This document shows positions 35,878 to 44,414 of a DNA stretch of 64,000 nucleotides, piece after piece. The first letter of the stretch is position 1. Each line of letters starts with the position of its first letter. The notes beneath the pieces are model-generated. The model was not told the origin of the DNA and ran no database searches. It worked only from the letters and a program-made list of their open reading frames with translations. Origin of the DNA: Salmonella bongori NCTC 12419 (GTDB taxonomy: Bacteria > Pseudomonadota > Gammaproteobacteria > Enterobacterales > Enterobacteriaceae); assembly GCF_000252995.1 (NCBI RefSeq), contig NC_015761.1, positions 3,596,001-3,660,000 of the forward strand, given 5' to 3'. Position numbers and translations under genes: made by a program.

Positions 35878-36048
<171 letters not shown>

Positions 36049-36065
36049 TTATTTCCTCTTAGTAC

Positions 36066-36302
36066 TTAGTACTTTTCGCCACGGGCACGCAGTTCAGACA
36101 GAACTGTTTCGATGCCTTTTTTATCGATGACACGCATACCTTTAGCAGATACACGCAGGGTGACAAAACGCTTTTCGCTCTCAACCCAGAAACGGTGAGA
36201 GTGCAGGTTAGGCAGGAAACGGCGTTTAGTCGCGTTCAGTGCGTGGGAACGGTTGTTACCGGTCACCGGACGCTTGCCAGTAACTTGGCAGACTCGGGAC
36301 AT
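36066..36302 (-). CDS. rpmB: 50S ribosomal protein L28
   Basis: A 78-residue basic ribosomal protein starting MSRVCQVTGKRPVTGNNRSH and ending SELRARGEKY. First gene of rpmBG. The region up to radC (36303-36518) is 216 bp and must contain the operon promoter. Confidence 0.97.
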   Translation of the reverse strand: MSRVCQVTGKRPVTGNNRSHALNATKRRFLPNLHSHRFWVESEKRFVTLRVSAKGMRVIDKKGIETVLSELRARGEKY

Positions 36303-36518
36303 GTCTATTCTCCAAAAATCAAATTAGCTCGAGCTTCGTATGGGGTATTGGCGCCTCGTCAGGCTGTAAAGCCCGGTCACGACGGTTCTAAGTGAACCCC
36401 CGATTGCCAGGCCCAAATGCCAAACCCGAGATTCTCAAAGGTGGCGTAGTATACGCTGACCCGGCGATATGCTCAAGTCCCGAACAGACAAAGATCCCGA
36501 TGGATCGCGCAAACTACG

Positions 36519-37184
36519 CTAAATCCATCCACGTTCAGCGAAAGAAACATATTCTCCGCGCCCAATCACCAGGTGATCAAGTACACGGATGTCCATGAAC
36601 TGACAGCATTTTACTACGCGCTCGGTGATAAGTTTATCCGCTTTGCTCGGCTCCGCGCAGCCTGAAGGGTGATTATGCGCCAGAATAACCGCCGAGGCAT
36701 TGAGTTTAATCGCTTCCCGAACAATCTCGCGCGGATGCACCTCAACGTGGTTAAGCGTTCCGGAAAAAAGACGGCTATGCTGAAGCACCCGATGCTGAGC
36801 GTCGAGGAAGATCACCAAAAAGATCTCACGCTCCTCACCCGTTAGCTGGCTTTGCAAAAATTCCCGGGTCATTTCTGGACTGAGCAACGCATTTTCTTCA
36901 TGCATACGCACGCTGTAATAACGCCTGGCGAGTTCTGCAATTCCTTTCAGCTGCGCGAACTTCGCTATACCAATGCCATTCACGCCGCGAAACTGCGCAA
37001 AGTCCGCTGAGAGCAGACCATACAGTGACCCAAAGCGCTGCAATATCTCTGCCGCCAACGTCATGACATCTTTTCCCGGTGTGCCGGTACGTAAAAAAAG
37101 CGCCAACAGCTCCACGTCGTTAAGGGAGCCAATGCCGGATTTGAGCATTTTTTCACGCGGTAATAGTTCGTCAAACGTCTCCAT
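36519..37184 (-). CDS. radC: RadC family JAMM-domain protein
   Basis: A 221-residue protein with an N-terminal helix-hairpin-helix region (FRGVNGIGIAKFAQLKG, about 64-80) and a C-terminal JAB1/MPN metalloprotease-like domain whose zinc motif LAHNHPSG followed by S and D is intact. Originally linked to DNA repair in E. coli, but that phenotype was later assigned to recG; the real function is unsettled. It is divergent from coaBC and next to the rpmB operon. Confidence 0.94.
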   Translation of the reverse strand: METFDELLPREKMLKSGIGSLNDVELLALFLRTGTPGKDVMTLAAEILQRFGSLYGLLSADFAQFRGVNGIGIAKFAQLKGIAELARRYYSVRMHEENALLSPEMTREFLQSQLTGEEREIFLVIFLDAQHRVLQHSRLFSGTLNHVEVHPREIVREAIKLNASAVILAHNHPSGCAEPSKADKLITERVVKCCQFMDIRVLDHLVIGRGEYVSFAERGWI

Positions 37185-37359
37185 CCGCGCACCTCCTTTT
37201 TAAGCAGGCGGCATAGTGGCACAGCCTTTGGAGGAGATCGACGCCGCCGTTTTGTTCTTGCGTAGCGCCTCGCAAAGTGGATCACAGGCAGAGGCACGAC
37301 GCCGTCGAGATTGTGATAAAATGGCCGCCCTCCGAAGCCACCTAACAGGAAAGATCATA

Positions 37360-38580
37360 ATGAGCCTGGTCGGTAAGAAAATTGTTCTCGGCGTCAGCGG
37401 CGGTATTGCTGCGTACAAAACACCGGAACTGGTGCGCCGTTTACGTGAGCGCGGCGCTGACGTACGCGTGGCAATGACCGAGGCGGCAAAAGCCTTTATT
37501 ACCCCCCTGAGCTTACAGGCCGTCTCGGGCTATCCCGTGTCAGACAGCCTACTGGACCCTGCCGCTGAAGCCGCAATGGGGCATATTGAGTTGGGAAAAT
37601 GGGCCGACCTGGTTATTCTCGCGCCCGCAACAGCGGATCTAATCGCCCGCGTAGCAGCTGGTATGGCCAATGATTTAGTCTCTACCATCTGCCTGGCGAC
37701 GCCAGCTCCGGTTGCCGTTCTTCCGGCCATGAATCAACAAATGTATCGCGCCTCTGCCACACAGCATAACCTGGACGTACTTGCCTCTCGCGGCCTGTTA
37801 ATTTGGGGACCGGATAGCGGCAGCCAGGCGTGCGGCGATGTAGGTCCGGGCCGTATGCTGGACCCACTGGTTATCGTCGATCAGGTCGCTACACATTTCG
37901 CTGCCGCCAACGATTTGCAACATCTTAATATCATGATTACAGCAGGCCCGACACGCGAACCGCTCGACCCGGTGCGTTATATTTCCAACCACAGCTCCGG
38001 TAAAATGGGCTTTGCTATTGCGGCGGCGGCGGCGCGGCGTGGCGCAAACGTCACGCTGGTCTCCGGTCCGGTTTCGTTATCAACACCGCCTTTTGTACAA
38101 CGCATTGATGTCATGACCGCGCTGGACATGGAAGCTGCGGTTCAATCTGCTGTTCAGCAACAGCATATTTTCATTGGTTGCGCCGCCGTAGCTGACTATC
38201 GCGCAGAAACTATCGCCAGTGAAAAAATCAAAAAGCAGGCGACGCAGGGTGATGAATTAACAGTAAAAATGGTTAAAAATCCGGACATCATCGCCGGGGT
38301 GGCCGCACTCAGCGACCATCGACCCTATGTTGTTGGGTTTGCCGCGGAAACAAATAATGTGGAAGAATACGCCCGGCAAAAACGTATCCGCAAGAACCTT
38401 GACTTGATCTGTGCAAATGACGTTTCACTTTCAAATCAAGGGTTTAACAGCGATAACAACGCATTACATCTTTTCTGGCAGGATGGAGATAAAGTCTTAC
38501 CGCTTGAGCGAAAAGAACTCCTGGGCCAATTATTACTCGACGAGATCGTGACCCGTTATGATGAAAAAAATCGACGTTAA
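37360..38580 (+). CDS. coaBC: bifunctional phosphopantothenoylcysteine decarboxylase/synthetase
   Basis: Two successive CoA-synthesis steps in one protein (old name dfp). Residues 1-190 are the flavin-dependent CoaC decarboxylase (GVSGGIAAYKTPELVRRL, then PAMNQQMY), and about 191-406 the CoaB synthetase (ITAGPTREPLDPVRYISNHSSGKMG, then KIKKQ with the catalytic Lys region). The ATG at 37360 with the ACAGGA ribosome site gives 406 residues, equal to E. coli. The 3' end overlaps dut by 23 bp. Confidence 0.97.
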   Translation: MSLVGKKIVLGVSGGIAAYKTPELVRRLRERGADVRVAMTEAAKAFITPLSLQAVSGYPVSDSLLDPAAEAAMGHIELGKWADLVILAPATADLIARVAAGMANDLVSTICLATPAPVAVLPAMNQQMYRASATQHNLDVLASRGLLIWGPDSGSQACGDVGPGRMLDPLVIVDQVATHFAAANDLQHLNIMITAGPTREPLDPVRYISNHSSGKMGFAIAAAAARRGANVTLVSGPVSLSTPPFVQRIDVMTALDMEAAVQSAVQQQHIFIGCAAVADYRAETIASEKIKKQATQGDELTVKMVKNPDIIAGVAALSDHRPYVVGFAAETNNVEEYARQKRIRKNLDLICANDVSLSNQGFNSDNNALHLFWQDGDKVLPLERKELLGQLLLDEIVTRYDEKNRR

Positions 38581-39016
38581 GATTCTGGACCCGCGTGTCG
38601 GTCAACAGTTTCCGCTGCCGACTTATGCTACTTCTGGTTCTGCCGGACTTGACCTGCGCGCCTGCCTCGACGCTGCCGTAGAACTGGCGCCTGGCGCAAC
38701 AACGTTGGTGCCCACCGGTCTGGCTATTCATATCGCCGATCCGTCACTGGCGGCGGTCATGTTGCCGCGCTCGGGTCTGGGTCATAAACATGGTATCGTG
38801 CTGGGCAACCTGGTCGGACTGATTGATTCCGATTACCAGGGGCAGCTGATGGTGTCGATCTGGAACCGTGGTCAGGACAGTTTTACCATTGAGCCGGGCG
38901 AACGTATCGCGCAAATGGTGTTTGTTCCGGTCGTTCAGGCCGAATTTAATCTGGTGGAAGCGTTTGACGCTACCGAACGTGGCGAGGGCGGCTTCGGCCA
39001 TTCCGGCCGTAAGTAA
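38558..39016 (+). CDS. dut: dUTP diphosphatase
   Basis: Hydrolyses dUTP to dUMP, preventing uracil incorporation and supplying dTMP synthesis. The trimeric all-beta dUTPase is 152 residues (151 from the second ATG) with its five motifs: AGLDLRA, PRSGLGHKHG, GLIDSDYQG, GERIAQM and the C-terminal RGEGGFGHSGR that closes the active site. Its start lies inside coaBC, so the two are probably coupled. Confidence 0.97.
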   Translation: MMKKIDVKILDPRVGQQFPLPTYATSGSAGLDLRACLDAAVELAPGATTLVPTGLAIHIADPSLAAVMLPRSGLGHKHGIVLGNLVGLIDSDYQGQLMVSIWNRGQDSFTIEPGERIAQMVFVPVVQAEFNLVEAFDATERGEGGFGHSGRK

Positions 39017-39049
39017 CTATTTGCGCATCCCAATAATGTCATAAACTCG

Positions 39050-39070
39050 CCGCAAACGCTGTGTTTGCGG
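39050..39070 (+). terminator. hairpin between dut and slmA
   Basis: CCGCAAAC-GCTGT-GTTTGCGG forms an 8-bp perfect stem (39050-39057 with 39063-39070). Only TTATAG follows, with no long U-tract, so it is a weak terminator or an attenuator between dut and slmA. Confidence 0.5.
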
Positions 39071-39124
39071 TTATAGCGTGGATGCTCGCCTGGCAAGTGC
39101 TTATTTTCAGGGGTATTTTGTAAC

Positions 39125-39721
39125 ATGGCAGAAAAACAAACTGCGAAAAGGAATCGTCGCGAAGAAATACTTCAGTCACTGGCGTTGATGCTTGAATCCA
39201 GCGATGGGAGTCAACGCATCACGACGGCAAAACTGGCAGCTTCAGTCGGCGTTTCCGAAGCGGCGCTATACCGCCATTTTCCCAGCAAGACCCGCATGTT
39301 CGATAGCCTGATTGAGTTTATCGAAGATAGCCTCATTACCCGTATCAACCTGATTTTAAAAGATGAAAAAGATACCAGCGCGCGGTTGCGGCTGATTGTG
39401 TTGCTCATTCTGGGTTTCGGCGAGCGCAATCCTGGCCTGACGCGCATTCTTACCGGCCACGCACTGATGTTTGAGCAGGATCGCCTGCAGGGGCGCATTA
39501 ACCAGCTTTTTGAGCGCATCGAAGCACAGCTCCGTCAGGTGCTGCGAGAAAAAAGAATGCGTGAAGGCGAAGGTTACGCCACGGATGAGACTTTGCTGGC
39601 AAGCCAGCTGTTAGCCTTCTGTGAAGGGATGCTTTCGCGGTTCGTGCGTAGCGAATTTAAATACCGCCCAACGGACGATTTTGACGCACGTTGGCCACTG
39701 ATGGCCGCCCAGTTGCAGTAA
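39125..39721 (+). CDS. slmA: nucleoid occlusion factor SlmA
   Basis: TetR-family DNA-binding protein (198 residues) that binds specific chromosomal sites and, when DNA-bound, blocks FtsZ ring formation over the nucleoid. The HTH is at about residues 30-50 (RITTAKLAASVGVSEAALYRHF); the remainder is the helical dimer/FtsZ-binding domain. It follows dut, in an operon-like arrangement with a 108-bp gap. Confidence 0.96.
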   Translation: MAEKQTAKRNRREEILQSLALMLESSDGSQRITTAKLAASVGVSEAALYRHFPSKTRMFDSLIEFIEDSLITRINLILKDEKDTSARLRLIVLLILGFGERNPGLTRILTGHALMFEQDRLQGRINQLFERIEAQLRQVLREKRMREGEGYATDETLLASQLLAFCEGMLSRFVRSEFKYRPTDDFDARWPLMAAQLQ

Positions 39722-39731
39722 CCGGTAATGT

Positions 39732-39800
39732 GTCCGGTGGCGCTACGCTTATCTGGCCTACAAAATTACCGTAGGCTGAATAAGCGCAGCGCCATCCGGC
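39732..39800. repeat. BIME between slmA and pyrE
   Basis: Two inverted REP-like units, GTCCGGTGGCGC...TATCTGGCC (39732-39758) and GGCTGAATAAGCG...CATCCGGC (39774-39800), lie between the convergent slmA and pyrE stops. Confidence 0.85.
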
Positions 39801-39812
39801 GTTCTCGCTCTC

Positions 39813-40454
39813 TTACACACCAAACGCTTCGCGGTAGGCCCGTACCGCAGCCAGATGCTCCGCCATCTCTGGCTTCTCTTCCAGATAAGCAATCAGGTCT
39901 TGCAGGGTGATAATTGAGATCACTTTACAGCCATAGTCGCGCTCTACTTCCTGAATTGCGGAAATCTCGCCGCGGCCACGCTCCTGACGATCCAACGAAA
40001 TCAGCACGCCAGCAAGCGTTGCCCCGTGAGCGTGAATAATCTCCATCGACTCGCGAATCGCCGTCCCGGCGGTAATCACGTCATCCACCAGCATCACGCG
40101 GCCCTGTAACGCGCTACCCACCAAATTTCCGCCTTCACCGTGGTCTTTCGCCTCTTTACGGTTAAAGCAGTACGGCAGATCTTTATCGTGGTGTTCCGCC
40201 AGCGCAACCGCCGTCGTTGTCGCAATCGGAATACCTTTGTACGCAGGCCCAAACAGCAAATCGAATTCAATACCGGAATCTACCAGCGCTTCAGCATAAA
40301 AACGGCCTAACAACGCCAGATCACGCCCGGTATTAAACAGCCCGGCGTTGAAGAAATAAGGGCTTTTGCGCCCGGATTTCAGCGTAAATTCGCCAAACTT
40401 GAGTACCTGTTTGTTAAGCGCAAACTCAATAAACTGGCGTTGATACGGCTTCAT
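39813..40454 (-). CDS. pyrE: orotate phosphoribosyltransferase
   Basis: Converts orotate and PRPP to OMP in pyrimidine synthesis. The 213-residue type I PRTase has the PRPP loop VMLVDDVITAGTAI (about 119-132) and the catalytic flexible loop FNRKEAKDHGEGG (about 97-109). The ATG at 40454 is supported by family length; the frame opens 21 codons earlier, inside the attenuator leader. It is expressed with rph and controlled by UTP-sensitive attenuation. Confidence 0.97.
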   Translation of the reverse strand: MKPYQRQFIEFALNKQVLKFGEFTLKSGRKSPYFFNAGLFNTGRDLALLGRFYAEALVDSGIEFDLLFGPAYKGIPIATTTAVALAEHHDKDLPYCFNRKEAKDHGEGGNLVGSALQGRVMLVDDVITAGTAIRESMEIIHAHGATLAGVLISLDRQERGRGEISAIQEVERDYGCKVISIITLQDLIAYLEEKPEMAEHLAAVRAYREAFGV

Positions 40455-40499
40455 GGATTCGCTCCTTTTCTTACTTTCATCATTAACAAATTTACAGAC

Positions 40500-40525
40500 A
40501 AAAAAAAGGCGACTCATTCGTCGCC
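40500..40525 (-). terminator. pyrE attenuator (intergenic terminator rph-pyrE)
   Basis: On the minus strand GGCGAC-GAATGA-GTCGCC (40525-40508) is followed by eight Ts. It begins only eight bases after the rph stop codon (40533). As known for pyrE, close coupling of ribosomes translating the end of rph to RNA polymerase prevents the hairpin when UTP is low. Confidence 0.93.
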
Positions 40526-40532
40526 TTTAATA

Positions 40533-41249
40533 TCAATTTTCTAGCGCCGCCTTCTGCGTCGCGACAATGGATTCGATGCCCCCCCGGGCCAACGCCAACA
40601 AAGTGAGAAGTTCTTCATGGCTAAACGGCTCGCCTTCCGCGGTACCCTGTACCTCTATAATGCGGCCATCTTCGGTCATCACAACGTTCATATCGGTTTC
40701 AGCGGCAGAATCTTCGATATATTCCAGATCGCACAGCGCTTCGCCATTAACGATACCAACGGAAACCGCCGCCACCATGCCTTTCATCGGATTGGTTTTC
40801 AGCTTACCGTTTGCAACCAGCGTGTTCAGCGCATCCGCCAGCGCAACACAGGCACCGGTAATAGACGCCGTACGCGTACCGCCATCAGCCTGAATGACAT
40901 CGCAGTCCAGCGTGATGGTAAATTCGCCAAGCGCTTTCAGATCAACCGCCGCACGCAGCGCACGCGCGATCAGACGCTGAATTTCCATAGTACGGCCACC
41001 TTGCTTACCCTTTGCCGCTTCACGCGCGTTACGGGTATGTGTCGCACGGGGCAACATGCCATACTCAGCAGTGATCCAGCCCTGGCCCTGGCCTTTCAGA
41101 AAGCGCGGGACGCCTTCTTCAATGGAAGCGGTACACAACACTTTGGTATCTCCAAATTCGACCAGCACCGAGCCTTCAGCGTGTTTTGTATAGTTACGGG
41201 TCAGGGTTACGGGACGCACCTGATTAGCGCTACGGCCTGCTGGACGCAT
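40533..41249 (-). CDS. rph: ribonuclease PH
   Basis: Phosphorolytic 3'-to-5' exoribonuclease that trims tRNA 3' ends. The 238-residue protein is complete, including the C-terminal region (LLTLLALARGGIESIVATQKAALEN) that is lost through a frameshift in E. coli K-12. It retains the RNase PH phosphate-binding GGRTMEIQRLIARALR and the DCDVIQADGGTRTASI motif. It acts as the translated leader for the pyrE attenuator. Confidence 0.97.
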   Translation of the reverse strand: MRPAGRSANQVRPVTLTRNYTKHAEGSVLVEFGDTKVLCTASIEEGVPRFLKGQGQGWITAEYGMLPRATHTRNAREAAKGKQGGRTMEIQRLIARALRAAVDLKALGEFTITLDCDVIQADGGTRTASITGACVALADALNTLVANGKLKTNPMKGMVAAVSVGIVNGEALCDLEYIEDSAAETDMNVVMTEDGRIIEVQGTAEGEPFSHEELLTLLALARGGIESIVATQKAALEN

Positions 41250-41374
41250 ATTGAGATCTCCGGCTTAAAACGAATGTGGCTGCGCATTATACGGACTTCC
41301 GATGGTTATTCCTATCCTGACAAGGTCTGGATAGCTATAATCCTTCCATCTCTCCTTTAAAAACGGGAACGTCT
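41250..41374. promoter_or_regulatory. divergent promoter region rph / yicC
   Basis: A 125-bp space between the two divergent genes. It must hold both promoters; I cannot pick the hexamers with confidence. Confidence 0.4.
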
Positions 41375-42238
41375 ATGATCCGCAGTATGACCGCCTACGC
41401 CCGGCGTGAAATCAAGGGTGAATGGGGTAGCGCGACCTGGGAAATGCGCTCGGTAAACCAGCGTTATCTGGAAACTTACTTTCGTCTGCCGGAACAGTTC
41501 CGTAGTCTTGAACCCGTCGTGCGCGAACGTATTCGGACACGTCTGACGCGCGGCAAAGTCGAATGTATGTTGCGTTTTGAACCCGATGTGAGCGCACAGG
41601 CGGAACTTATCCTCAATGAAAAGCTCGCGAAACAATTAGTTAGCGCCGCAAACTGGGTCAAAATGCAGAGCGACGAAGGGGAAATCAATCCGGTTGATAT
41701 TTTGCGCTGGCCTGGCGTGATGGCCGCCCAGGAGCAGGATCTGGATGCGATTGCCGCAGAAATTTTAGCCGCGCTGGACAGTACGCTGGATGACTTTATT
41801 GTGGCGCGTGAAACGGAAGGTCAGGCGCTAAAAGCGCTGATTGAACAACGGCTGGAAGGCGTCAGCGCCGAAGTAGCGAAAGTCCGTGCGCATATGCCGG
41901 AAATTTTGCAGTGGCAGCGTGAACGGCTGGTCGCCAAACTAGAAGACGCACAAGTACAGTTGGAAAACAACCGTCTGGAGCAAGAACTGGTCCTGATGGC
42001 GCAGCGCATTGACGTGGCGGAAGAGTTGGATCGTTTGGAAGCGCACGTCAAAGAGACGTACAACATTCTGAAGAAAAAAGAGGCGGTAGGCCGCCGTCTG
42101 GACTTCATGATGCAGGAATTTAACCGTGAGTCGAACACCCTGGCATCCAAATCCATCAACGCTGAGGTAACCAACTCCGCCATTGAATTAAAAGTATTGA
42201 TCGAGCAAATGCGCGAGCAGATTCAGAACATTGAGTAA
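41375..42238 (+). CDS. yicC: YicC family endoribonuclease
   Basis: A 287-residue protein starting MIRSMTAYARRE, with the YicC N-terminal domain (about 1-155) and a C-terminal DUF1732 domain (about 200-287, ending QMREQIQNIE). Members of this family have been described as endoribonucleases that affect small-RNA stability, for example RyhB in E. coli. It is monocistronic and followed by a hairpin. Confidence 0.94.
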   Translation: MIRSMTAYARREIKGEWGSATWEMRSVNQRYLETYFRLPEQFRSLEPVVRERIRTRLTRGKVECMLRFEPDVSAQAELILNEKLAKQLVSAANWVKMQSDEGEINPVDILRWPGVMAAQEQDLDAIAAEILAALDSTLDDFIVARETEGQALKALIEQRLEGVSAEVAKVRAHMPEILQWQRERLVAKLEDAQVQLENNRLEQELVLMAQRIDVAEELDRLEAHVKETYNILKKKEAVGRRLDFMMQEFNRESNTLASKSINAEVTNSAIELKVLIEQMREQIQNIE

Positions 42239-42261
42239 GACTGGCATTCAATATGCCATAG

Positions 42262-42300
42262 AGCCCGCTTTATGCGATGCAGTCCATATTGCGGGCTTTC
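42262..42300. terminator. terminator between yicC and the LysR gene
   Basis: AGCCCGC (42262-42268) pairs with GCGGGCT (42291-42297) across a 22-base loop that contains further pairing, followed by TTTC. The convergent neighbours both end close to it, so it probably serves yicC mainly. Confidence 0.65.
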
Positions 42301-42304
42301 ACGT

Positions 42305-43207
42305 TTATTGATAGTACATTTTTAATTTCCGGCGAATAGCCTCGATAAAACGTCGTTTCCATTCCACCGTTGAAACCCGGTATTGCATAAAAATCGCGCC
42401 TTCTGCCTGCTCTCCGGCGAGCGGCAGGACAAAAAGTCCACGCTTATCAGATAAATTTTCATACCAGGGACACGGTACAATAGCCATCAGCGGCGCAGAC
42501 TGGACAGCAGGCACAAGCTGGCTGTAATCATGACAAACAAACGCCAGCGGCCGTTCAAACCCGGCGCGAGCCTGCTGCCTGTCCAGTTCGTTACTCTCTT
42601 TTGTCCACGGCAGACAGTATATGTGCTGATAATGCTGTAGCTCATTAAAATGCAACGTGTTGGCATTCTCCAGACGTGAACGTAGCGGAGTTCCATAAAG
42701 CGCAATCAGACGCGTAGCTCCTATCCGTTCGTAATGCAGGGCGCTGACCTGCCTTTGATGGTCGCCAACCGCCAGCACCAGATCGACCGTACTATCCAAC
42801 AGTTCATCACGCCAGGGGCGGCGGGCAAAAGGAATGCACTCAATCACTGCCTGATGAAAGTGACCTTTTTCTGCCAGTACAGGCGTAAGCAACGCGTTCA
42901 GAGCAGGTGGCAGAACCACCCGAAAGCAACGGGAGCCGTTCTCTTTTTCGCCAAATAACTCCTCATTAAGCGAAACAAATACAGGTGTTAGCTTATCACG
43001 TAGCGCCAGCGCATAAGGCGTAGGGACCTGGCGATTCCCTTCCCGTCGAAACAACGGATCGTCTAGCGCATCGCGTAATCTCATCAGAGCATGACTCACC
43101 GCAGAAGGCGACAAGGCCAGCTTTTGCGCTGTTTTACCCGTAGAACCCGTTTCCAGCAGCACATACAGTACTTTTAACAGGTTCATATCTATTTGCAGCA
43201 AATTCAT
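42305..43207 (-). CDS. LysR-family transcriptional regulator beside an MBL-fold gene
   Basis: A 300-residue LysR regulator: winged HTH at about residues 20-65 (GKTAQKLALSPSAVSHALMRLRDALDDPLFRR) and a periplasmic-binding-like effector domain from about residue 90. I do not recognise a named gene. It is divergent from the metallo-beta-lactamase-fold gene across 73 bp that contains a 7-bp-arm palindrome, so control of that neighbour is likely, as in AmpR/ampC-type pairs. E. coli has dinD at this location; the pair is accessory. Confidence 0.88.
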   Translation of the reverse strand: MNLLQIDMNLLKVLYVLLETGSTGKTAQKLALSPSAVSHALMRLRDALDDPLFRREGNRQVPTPYALALRDKLTPVFVSLNEELFGEKENGSRCFRVVLPPALNALLTPVLAEKGHFHQAVIECIPFARRPWRDELLDSTVDLVLAVGDHQRQVSALHYERIGATRLIALYGTPLRSRLENANTLHFNELQHYQHIYCLPWTKESNELDRQQARAGFERPLAFVCHDYSQLVPAVQSAPLMAIVPCPWYENLSDKRGLFVLPLAGEQAEGAIFMQYRVSTVEWKRRFIEAIRRKLKMYYQ

Positions 43208-43226
43208 TAAACGTCTCTCTTATTGA

Positions 43227-43249
43227 ACCTGGCTAAATTACTGCCAGGT
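43227..43249. promoter_or_regulatory. palindromic operator between LysR and MBL-fold genes
   Basis: ACCTGGC (43227-43233) and GCCAGGT (43243-43249) form an inverted repeat with a 9-bp spacer, in the middle of the 73-bp divergent gap. TATACT at 43249-43254 is a plausible -10 for the MBL gene and abuts the palindrome, so a regulator bound there would contact the -35 region. Confidence 0.68.
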
Positions 43250-43280
43250 ATACTGCGGGCGCTTCAATCAGGAGAACATT

Positions 43281-44165
43281 ATGAATCGCTATGCATTATT
43301 CTTTGTATGTATATTTTCAGCATCCGCACTTCCCGCAATGGCAGCATTAGATCCTTCACAAGCCTTATCTCCCGCGCCTCCCTTGTCACTGTTTAAGGCG
43401 TGGGCTAACCCTATGGAGCCGTTTCAAATCACGGAAGGCGTGTGGTATGTCGGCACAGAAAATCTCTCTTCTATTCTGCTCACCACCCCAGCTGGGCATA
43501 TCCTTATTGATGCGGGGATGGATGAAAGCGCACCGCAAATTAAAGCTAATATTGAAACGGCAGGATTTCGCCTCACTGACGTGCGCTATCTGCTGAACAG
43601 CCATGCGCGGTTGGATCAGGCGGGGGGCATGGCACGTTTGAAAGCGTGGAGCGGCGCACAGTTGGTCGCCAGTCAACCCAATGCCGATCAGATGGCGAGG
43701 GGCGGGCGGCAGGATTTTGCACTTGGCGATGCACTACCCTTTCCCCCTGTCACGACCGATAAAATTATCCGCGACCGGGAAAGGATCAGCCTCGGGGGAA
43801 TAACCGTAACAGCGTTATTCACACCAGGCCATCTTCCCGGCTCAACCTCATGGCGCGTGACGCTACGCAATGGCAAGACGCTGATTTACGCCGATAGTCT
43901 CGCCACGCCTGATTATCTCCTGATTAACAACAAAAATTACCCAAACCTGGTGACTGATATCCAGCGTAGTTTTAAAACACTGGCCGCCCAGCATGTTGAT
44001 ATTTTTATTGCCAACAAAGGCGATCGCTTTGGGCTGCAGGAGAAACGACAGAAACTTCACAACGGCGATACACAAGCCTTTTTTGATCCCACTGGCTTGC
44101 AGCAGTATGTGAAACGCTCGCGTCAGCGCTTCACCATGCAACTGACTACACAGCAACCACAATGA
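43281..44165 (+). CDS. exported subclass-B3-like metallo-beta-lactamase-fold protein with RQK active site
   Basis: A 294-residue exported MBL-fold protein: signal peptide to about residue 21 (ALPAMA), then WYVGTENLSSILLTTPAGHILIDAG as in B3 enzymes. The zinc motif reads H108-A-R110-L-D112-Q113 instead of H-x-H-x-D-H, followed by H184 in TPGHLPGSTSW, S206 in ADSL and K246 where the last zinc His is expected. This Arg-Gln-Lys pattern is that of the B3-RQK variants such as Serratia SPR-1, which can still bind metal and hydrolyse some beta-lactams in vitro. Whether this protein does so cannot be told from sequence. It is divergent from a LysR gene. Confidence 0.88.
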   Translation: MNRYALFFVCIFSASALPAMAALDPSQALSPAPPLSLFKAWANPMEPFQITEGVWYVGTENLSSILLTTPAGHILIDAGMDESAPQIKANIETAGFRLTDVRYLLNSHARLDQAGGMARLKAWSGAQLVASQPNADQMARGGRQDFALGDALPFPPVTTDKIIRDRERISLGGITVTALFTPGHLPGSTSWRVTLRNGKTLIYADSLATPDYLLINNKNYPNLVTDIQRSFKTLAAQHVDIFIANKGDRFGLQEKRQKLHNGDTQAFFDPTGLQQYVKRSRQRFTMQLTTQQPQ

Positions 44166-44175
44166 AATAATGAAC

Positions 44176-44201
44176 CGGTGGCACATTTCGTGCCACCGTT
44201 T
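44176..44201 (+). terminator. terminator after the MBL-fold gene
   Basis: CGGTGGCAC-ATTTC-GTGCCACCG, a 9-bp perfect stem (44176-44184 with 44190-44198), followed by TTTA. It starts 10 bp after the stop codon. Confidence 0.78.
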
Positions 44202-44414
44202 ACATAATTTATCTAAGCCAAAAAAGAAAAACACCTCATAAACCAGCCTCTAAAAATAACGCCCAATTCATTGATATTTTTAATGAATAATTATTTACTA
44301 TAAAAATGAAAGCATTAGTTAAACTTATTAATTACATAATACCTTAGAAAATCTCAATCGTGATACAGCGCACAAATCGTTAATCTTCGCTCCCATGAAA
44401 TCAGGGGGGAAATC
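44202..44414. other. AT-rich intergenic region before yicG
   Basis: About 210 bp of AT-rich DNA with no ORF. It should contain the yicG promoter; GGGGGG just before the yicG ATG (about 44405-44410) is the ribosome site. Confidence 0.4.

Noticed and set aside
40617..41360. 247-codon open frame on the plus strand
   Set aside because: Antisense to rph and its upstream region; rph is unmistakable.
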